Source: Lachnoclostridium sp. UBA3320 (GTDB lineage: Bacteria; Bacillota; Clostridia; Lachnospirales; Lachnospiraceae). From it: a stretch of 9,458 nt of DNA. The DNA lies in contig DESG01000138.1 of NCBI GenBank assembly GCA_002361175.1, forward strand, positions 25,040 through 34,497. Direction: 5' to 3'. Under the pieces are notes generated by a model. That model did no database searches, was not told the DNA's origin, and saw nothing but the letters and a program-made list of their open reading frames with translations. The translations under genes and the position numbers were made by a program. Shown here one piece after another: positions 6,808-9,458 of this stretch (its first letter is position 1; each line of letters opens with the position of its first letter).

Positions 6808-8207
6808 GGCTGTTCTGGAAATTATTTATTAGTATGCTTTGTTTTGTAACAGTAGCATTTATGATATTTGGCAATATTATTATAAGTATTCCTTTTGAAT
6901 CCTCTTTAGAAAGAGAAACAAACAGGAGTATAGAAGAAATGCATATTATGGTATATGCACTTGCTGCATCTCTTGACGGGCTTCCAGACGGATATCAGGC
7001 TTCTGATACAGCAGTAGTAGAAATTACAAAATCAATAAGTCAAAGCCTTGAAAATAATAATTGTATATTTGTATATAATGAAGATAAAGATATTATATAT
7101 AACAGCAGCAGTTATAAAAATGGTCTTTTAAATATATGGCAGACGGATAATCACGGAATATGCAGTATAATAGAATACAATGAAAGTCATTATATTGGGT
7201 GTTTTTTTGAAGTTAAAAGCAAAATTGGCAATTTTTATGTTGAGATAGATAAAGAAATAAATTTTATATTTGAAGACAGAAATACCTTATATAAAAATTA
7301 TAGAATTGCGCTTATAGCACTTTTTGTATTTTCTGCAATCTTGTCTTTTTTATTTTCAATTAGCTTTACAAATCCTATAAGAAAACTTGCTGCTGCCACA
7401 ATGGATTTTGCAAATGGCAATTATAAGAAACGTGTTAAAGTAAGAGGCAATAACGAAATAACAGCACTTATTAAAGATTTTAACAGTATGGCAAAGCAAC
7501 TTGAAGACAATATACACAAGCTTGAGGAAGATGCAAGACGGCAAGAAGAATTTACAGAAGCATTTTCACATGAATTAAAAACTCCGCTCACATCTATAAT
7601 AGGCTATGCAGATATGCTGCGTTCAATGAAACTTTCAGAAGAAGATGTTATAATATCAGCTGGATATATATTTAAAGAGGGAAAAAGGCTTGAAAGACTT
7701 GCTTATAAAATGATGGAGCTTTCATTTCTCAATAATCAACAGATAGAAATGATGCCAGTATCAGTAGAATTACTTGTAGAAAAGATAGAAAAAAATACAA
7801 AATATCTATTAGAAACCAAAGCAGAAAAAATTCAATTTAAAACTGATATAAGACCTGGGACTATATATGGCGATATAGATTTATTAGAATCACTATTTAA
7901 CAATTTAATTGACAATGCTCGCAAGGCTTGTAAGGAAAATGGCATAATTATTTTAGAGGGTAAAGATACTAATACAGGATATGAATTATGGGTTAAAGAC
8001 AACGGATGTGGAATACCAAAAAATGAGATAAAGAAAATTACAGAGGCTTTTTATATGATTGATAAATCACGTGCAAGAAAAGAGGGAGGTGCAGGCATTG
8101 GGCTTGCATTGTGTATAAAAATAGTACACCTTCATAATGCAGAATTTAAAATAATAAGCCAAGAGGGCGAAGGAACACAAATTTTAACTAGGTTTAGCTT
8201 AAAATGA
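6804..8207 (+). CDS. Membrane sensor histidine kinase
   Basis: A 467-residue sensor. TM1 is at about 7-29 and TM2 at about 168-189, with an outside sensor region of some 135 residues that I cannot assign to a family. A HAMP linker (about 190-242, NPIRKLAAATMDFANG) and a short coiled linker lead to the HisKA domain with phosphoacceptor His 256 in FSHELKTPLTSIIGY. The ATP-binding domain has the N box NNLIDNARKA (N371), G1 DNGCGIP (D399) and G2 GGAGIGLAL (428-436). All catalytic motifs look intact. Its ATG overlaps the regulator stop, and GAGG (6793-6796) lies 7 bases upstream. It most likely senses an envelope signal or a substrate of the neighbouring exporter. The last nine sense codons, with the final two bases of the codon before them, are the first copy of a 26-bp perfect repeat that returns at the window end. 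The ending ...QILTRFSLK looks natural for the family. No clear terminator follows. Confidence 0.95.
   Translation: MRLFWKLFISMLCFVTVAFMIFGNIIISIPFESSLERETNRSIEEMHIMVYALAASLDGLPDGYQASDTAVVEITKSISQSLENNNCIFVYNEDKDIIYNSSSYKNGLLNIWQTDNHGICSIIEYNESHYIGCFFEVKSKIGNFYVEIDKEINFIFEDRNTLYKNYRIALIALFVFSAILSFLFSISFTNPIRKLAAATMDFANGNYKKRVKVRGNNEITALIKDFNSMAKQLEDNIHKLEEDARRQEEFTEAFSHELKTPLTSIIGYADMLRSMKLSEEDVIISAGYIFKEGKRLERLAYKMMELSFLNNQQIEMMPVSVELLVEKIEKNTKYLLETKAEKIQFKTDIRPGTIYGDIDLLESLFNNLIDNARKACKENGIIILEGKDTNTGYELWVKDNGCGIPKNEIKKITEAFYMIDKSRARKEGGAGIGLALCIKIVHLHNAEFKIISQEGEGTQILTRFSLK
8179..8204 (+). repeat. 26-bp perfect direct repeat, copy 1 (end of the kinase gene)
   Basis: Starts AAATTTTAACTAGG and ends TTTAGCTTAAAA; identical over all 26 bases to 9433-9458, 1254 bp downstream. 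It ends at the last sense codon of the kinase. The outer TTTTAA (8182-8187) and TTAAAA (8199-8204) are inverted with respect to each other. The base before the repeat differs between copies (C versus A). It could be an att-like core, a duplication boundary or an assembly overlap. Confidence 0.85.
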
Positions 8208-8285
8208 GCAATCTTTCCCCAACTTGAGGAACAATTACAATATCCTTAAAAAGTCCATAAAAATGCATCATAATAATTTTATAAA

Positions 8286-8453
8286 TCAGATTGCAAGTAA
8301 ATCTTTTTCTTTTTGGCTGGCCTCAATCTTTTCTTTTTCTCTTCTTCCCTCTGCTTCAAGAATTGCAATCTGTCTTTCCATTTCTTCCTCTGACATATTT
8401 CTGACTTCTTCAGACATTTCAAAATGATCCTTTAATACATAAACTATATCCAT
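8286..8453 (-). CDS. Small charged, probably helical protein coupled to the JAB-type gene
   Basis: A 55-residue protein (MDIVYVLKDHFEMSEEVRNM...) from ATG 8453; a preceding ATG at 8456 would give 56. After a short beta-like start (DIVYVL) it is rich in Glu, Lys, Arg and Gln (EEEMERQIAILEAEGRREKE), suggesting one long helix or coiled coil. No signal peptide or membrane span. The ribosome site AGGAGG (complement of 8461-8466) lies within the end of the JAB-type gene, 7 bases before the chosen ATG. The JAB stop TGA overlaps the start (ATGATG), so translation is coupled. I do not recognise a family; partner or accessory to the JAB-type protein is inferred from the overlap alone. Confidence 0.7.
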   Translation of the reverse strand: MDIVYVLKDHFEMSEEVRNMSEEEMERQIAILEAEGRREKEKIEASQKEKDLLAI

Positions 8454-9031
8454 CATATCACCTCCTGAAAACTGATATTATAATTTCTTTTAATTTGCTC
8501 CAATGCCATAAATTGTGCACTCTTTTCTGTTTCTGTATTAATATCTCCATTATTCCTAAATTTCTTTATATAAATTTCATATAATTTATCTGGAACTTTC
8601 TGGTTAGATATATAATTATAAATTGTTCCATCATGACATATGACAATACATATTGCATAATTATGTTCAAAACACGAATTAAAATCAGCTATACTTGGTG
8701 GCATACTATTTGGATGTGTATGCATTGTGATTAAATTCGTTTTTCCATTAATTGCATTAAATATAGATTTTGTGTAATTAACTTCTTCTATTACTTTCTC
8801 ATTCAAAGCTTTTGCTACAATTTCACCTGTGTCTCCATCAATCCAGTACATATCCTCAAGTAATGTACCACTACGATGAAATAACATTTCCTTTGCCTTT
8901 AAATACAGTATACGGTTTATATCATCATTATGTGTAATCTTATCAAATTTCCTTCTGTATTCCCCGCTATTGATGTATGTGCTGTTAATTACAGTAGCCT
9001 TGTTTCTTCCATATCGCTGGTATTCTAACAT
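8453..9031 (-). CDS. JAB/MPN (JAMM) metalloprotease-like protein
   Basis: A 192-residue protein with MHTHPNSMPPSIADFNS at 103-119. H104, H106, S113 and D116 form a JAMM-type zinc motif (HxH...SxxD), the active site of JAB/MPN+ metallo-isopeptidases. The spacing between His 106 and Ser is six residues, one fewer than in RadC (HNHPSGDPTPSREDI). Glu 59, in GTLLEDMYWID before the core, is a candidate catalytic Glu. The N-terminal part (EYRRKFDKI...RILYLKAKEMLFHRSGTLLEDM) resembles JAB modules I associate with phage or mobile-element proteins in Clostridia, but I cannot confirm this. No signal peptide or membrane span. GAGGAG lies upstream with a good promoter, and a small gene overlaps its stop. 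No E1, E2 or ubiquitin-like partner is in view, so a ubiquitin-like pathway is not supported. The substrate is unknown. Confidence 0.75.
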   Translation of the reverse strand: MLEYQRYGRNKATVINSTYINSGEYRRKFDKITHNDDINRILYLKAKEMLFHRSGTLLEDMYWIDGDTGEIVAKALNEKVIEEVNYTKSIFNAINGKTNLITMHTHPNSMPPSIADFNSCFEHNYAICIVICHDGTIYNYISNQKVPDKLYEIYIKKFRNNGDINTETEKSAQFMALEQIKRNYNISFQEVI

Positions 9032-9048
9032 AATTTCTCCTCTCCTTT

Positions 9049-9077
9049 ATCTTACCCTCAATTTTTCCATGTGTCAA
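9049..9077 (-). promoter_or_regulatory. Promoter of the JAB-type gene
   Basis: On the minus strand a perfect TTGACA (complement of 9072-9077), a 17-bp spacer and TAAGAT (complement of 9049-9054). The start would be near 9042, giving a leader of only about 10-12 nt that still contains the GGAG ribosome site. Confidence 0.6.
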
Positions 9078-9082
9078 TCAGA

Positions 9083-9108
9083 ATATTTGAGGTCTGTCAT
9101 TCAAATAT
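9083..9108. promoter_or_regulatory. Inverted repeat between the two divergent promoters
   Basis: ATATTTGA (9083-9090) and TCAAATAT (9101-9108) are perfect 8-bp arms around 10 bp. It lies just upstream of the JAB-gene -35 box and about 40 bp before the antitoxin -35 box, a position fitting an operator or activator site. No cognate protein is identified. Confidence 0.4.
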
Positions 9109-9148
9109 AAAAGAAATATTATAAAATACTGACAATTTTATGAACACA

Positions 9149-9177
9149 TTGACACACAGAAAATTGTATACTACAAT
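9149..9177 (+). promoter_or_regulatory. Promoter of the antitoxin gene
   Basis: A perfect TTGACA (9149-9154), 17 bp and TACAAT (9172-9177). The start near 9184 leaves a leader of about 34 nt with AGGGGG at 9206-9211. Confidence 0.75.
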
Positions 9178-9197
9178 ATAAATATAAAAAATTGTAC
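9163..9197. promoter_or_regulatory. TTGTA/TACAA operator-like repeats over the antitoxin promoter
   Basis: ATTGTA (9163-9168), three bases, then TACAAT (9172-9177) make a perfect inverted repeat that includes the -10 box; a third half-site ATTGTAC is at 9191-9197. Known YefM-YoeB operators use TGTACA-core palindromes over the promoter, so this fits autorepression by the YefM-like product. The match is by eye. Confidence 0.45.
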
Positions 9198-9217
9198 GTT
9201 AGTGTAGGGGGTTGCAA

Positions 9218-9445
9218 ATGTTAGCAGTAAATTATACAAATTTTCGAGATAACATGAAAATGTATATGGATAAGGTAACAGATGACTATGAAACAATGAT
9301 TGTTACAAGAAAAGACAGTAAAAATGTAGTTATAATATCCGAAGAATCTTATAACAATCTTATGGAAAATGTTTATGTTATGGGCAACAAAGCGAACTAT
9401 GACTGGTTGATGAAAGGTAAAACCCAGTTAGAAAATTTTAACTAG
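9218..9445 (+). CDS. Phd/YefM-family antitoxin, probably C-terminally shortened
   Basis: A 75-residue protein. The N-terminal part, MLAVNYTNFRDNMKMYMDKV followed by TDDYETMIVTRKDSKNVVIISEESYNNLMENVYVM, is typical of the YefM/Phd fold, which binds DNA as a dimer. The C-terminal part, which in this family wraps and inhibits the partner toxin, is short: it ends ...WLMKGKTQLENFN, and the final residues and stop lie in copy 2 of the 26-bp repeat (from 9433). Full-length relatives usually run on past KGKxQLE for another 10-20 residues, so truncation is likely. ATG 9218 is chosen because AGGGGG (9206-9211) is 6 bases away; the in-frame TTG at 9212 is too close. A toxin gene (RelE/YoeB type) would be expected just downstream, outside the window. 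If truncated, it may repress its promoter yet fail to neutralise a toxin. Confidence 0.8.
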   Translation: MLAVNYTNFRDNMKMYMDKVTDDYETMIVTRKDSKNVVIISEESYNNLMENVYVMGNKANYDWLMKGKTQLENFN

Positions 9446-9458
9446 GTTTAGCTTAAAA
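9433..9458 (+). repeat. 26-bp perfect direct repeat, copy 2 (window end)
   Basis: Identical to 8179-8204. It supplies the last residues and the TAG stop of the antitoxin frame. Because the window stops at its last base, the true length of the repeat cannot be seen: if the next bases are TGAGCAATC the identity continues into the sequence after the kinase gene. Confidence 0.85.

Larger units (their letters stand above)
8205..9432. mobile_element. Possible small cassette bounded by the 26-bp repeats
   Basis: About 1.23 kb between the repeat copies carries a JAB/JAMM-type gene, a coupled small gene and a Phd/YefM-type antitoxin, all unrelated to the exporter and two-component genes before it. 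Copy 1 preserves the 3' end of the kinase gene, as when an integrating element restores the end of its target gene. Against this, no integrase, transposase or terminal inverted repeats are visible, and copy 2 coincides with the window edge. A tandem duplication, a circular form or an assembly join explains it equally well. Confidence 0.3.

Noticed and set aside
6142..8207. Bacitracin-type (BceRS) peptide-sensing module
   Set aside because: The kinase has a sizeable outer sensor domain and the transporter is a fused heterodimeric exporter, not a BceAB-type pair with a large permease.
8208..8294. GCAATCT (8208-8214) and AGATTGC (8288-8294) as a terminator after the kinase
   Set aside because: Seven-bp arms with a 73-base loop and no adjacent U-tract; not a credible intrinsic terminator.
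8224..8427. Plus-strand 67-residue frame after the kinase
   Set aside because: It is antisense to the small charged protein gene, which has a strong ribosome site and coupled start; the plus frame is Ser/Phe-rich shadow sequence without a ribosome site.
8453..9031. Bacterial ubiquitin-like (E1/E2/JAB) or RadC DNA-repair gene
   Set aside because: No E1, E2 or ubiquitin-like gene is present, and the JAMM spacing and N-terminal half do not match RadC.

Overview
The window is AT-rich and looks like chromosomal DNA of an anaerobic low-GC Firmicute. A Clostridia / Lachnospiraceae-type gut bacterium is the best guess, from purine-rich AGGAGG ribosome sites, TTGACA/TATAAT promoters, codon use, and the style of the isomerase, the LacI regulator and the exporter pair. 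The species cannot be named from the sequence alone.

Layout. (1) Positions 1-443 (minus) hold the N-terminal part of an L-fucose isomerase-like sugar isomerase. It is divergent from a LacI-family regulator (613-1644, plus). The 170-bp gap carries a promoter for each gene and five copies of an ACTTTATT motif, which together form a likely local sugar-responsive switch. (2) A secreted or surface protein with three PepSY repeats (1732-2484) has its own strong extended -10 promoter. (3) A strong hairpin with a U-tract (2510-2565) lies directly before the ribosome site of the next gene. (4) Two ABC half-transporters (2585-4303 and 4336-6078) have complementary degenerate ATPase motifs, the hallmark of a heterodimeric BmrCD / LmrCD / TM287-288-type exporter. 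(5) An OmpR-family response regulator (6142-6807) and a membrane histidine kinase (6804-8207) overlap by 4 bp. The exporter pair and the two-component pair run in one direction with short gaps. A sensible reading is an envelope-stress or drug-response unit in which kinase and regulator control the exporter, perhaps with the PepSY protein and a read-through terminator as further inputs; this is inference.

(6) After the kinase the character changes. A 26-bp perfect direct repeat occurs at the last sense codons of the kinase gene (8179-8204) and again as the last 26 bases of the window (9433-9458). Between the copies lie a JAMM/JAB metalloprotease-like protein (minus, 8453-9031), a 55-residue charged helical protein coupled to it (minus, 8286-8453), and a Phd/YefM-type antitoxin (plus, 9218-9445). 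The antitoxin's end lies inside the second repeat and it looks shortened. The divergent JAB and antitoxin promoters are both good, and the antitoxin promoter carries TTGTA/TACAA operator-like repeats. No integrase or transposase is visible. The segment could be a small non-autonomous inserted cassette, a tandem duplication or circular-form junction, or an assembly artefact. This junction is the least explained part of the window.

No rRNA, tRNA, CRISPR array or recognisable insertion sequence was seen. No stretch above 300 bases lacks a gene.
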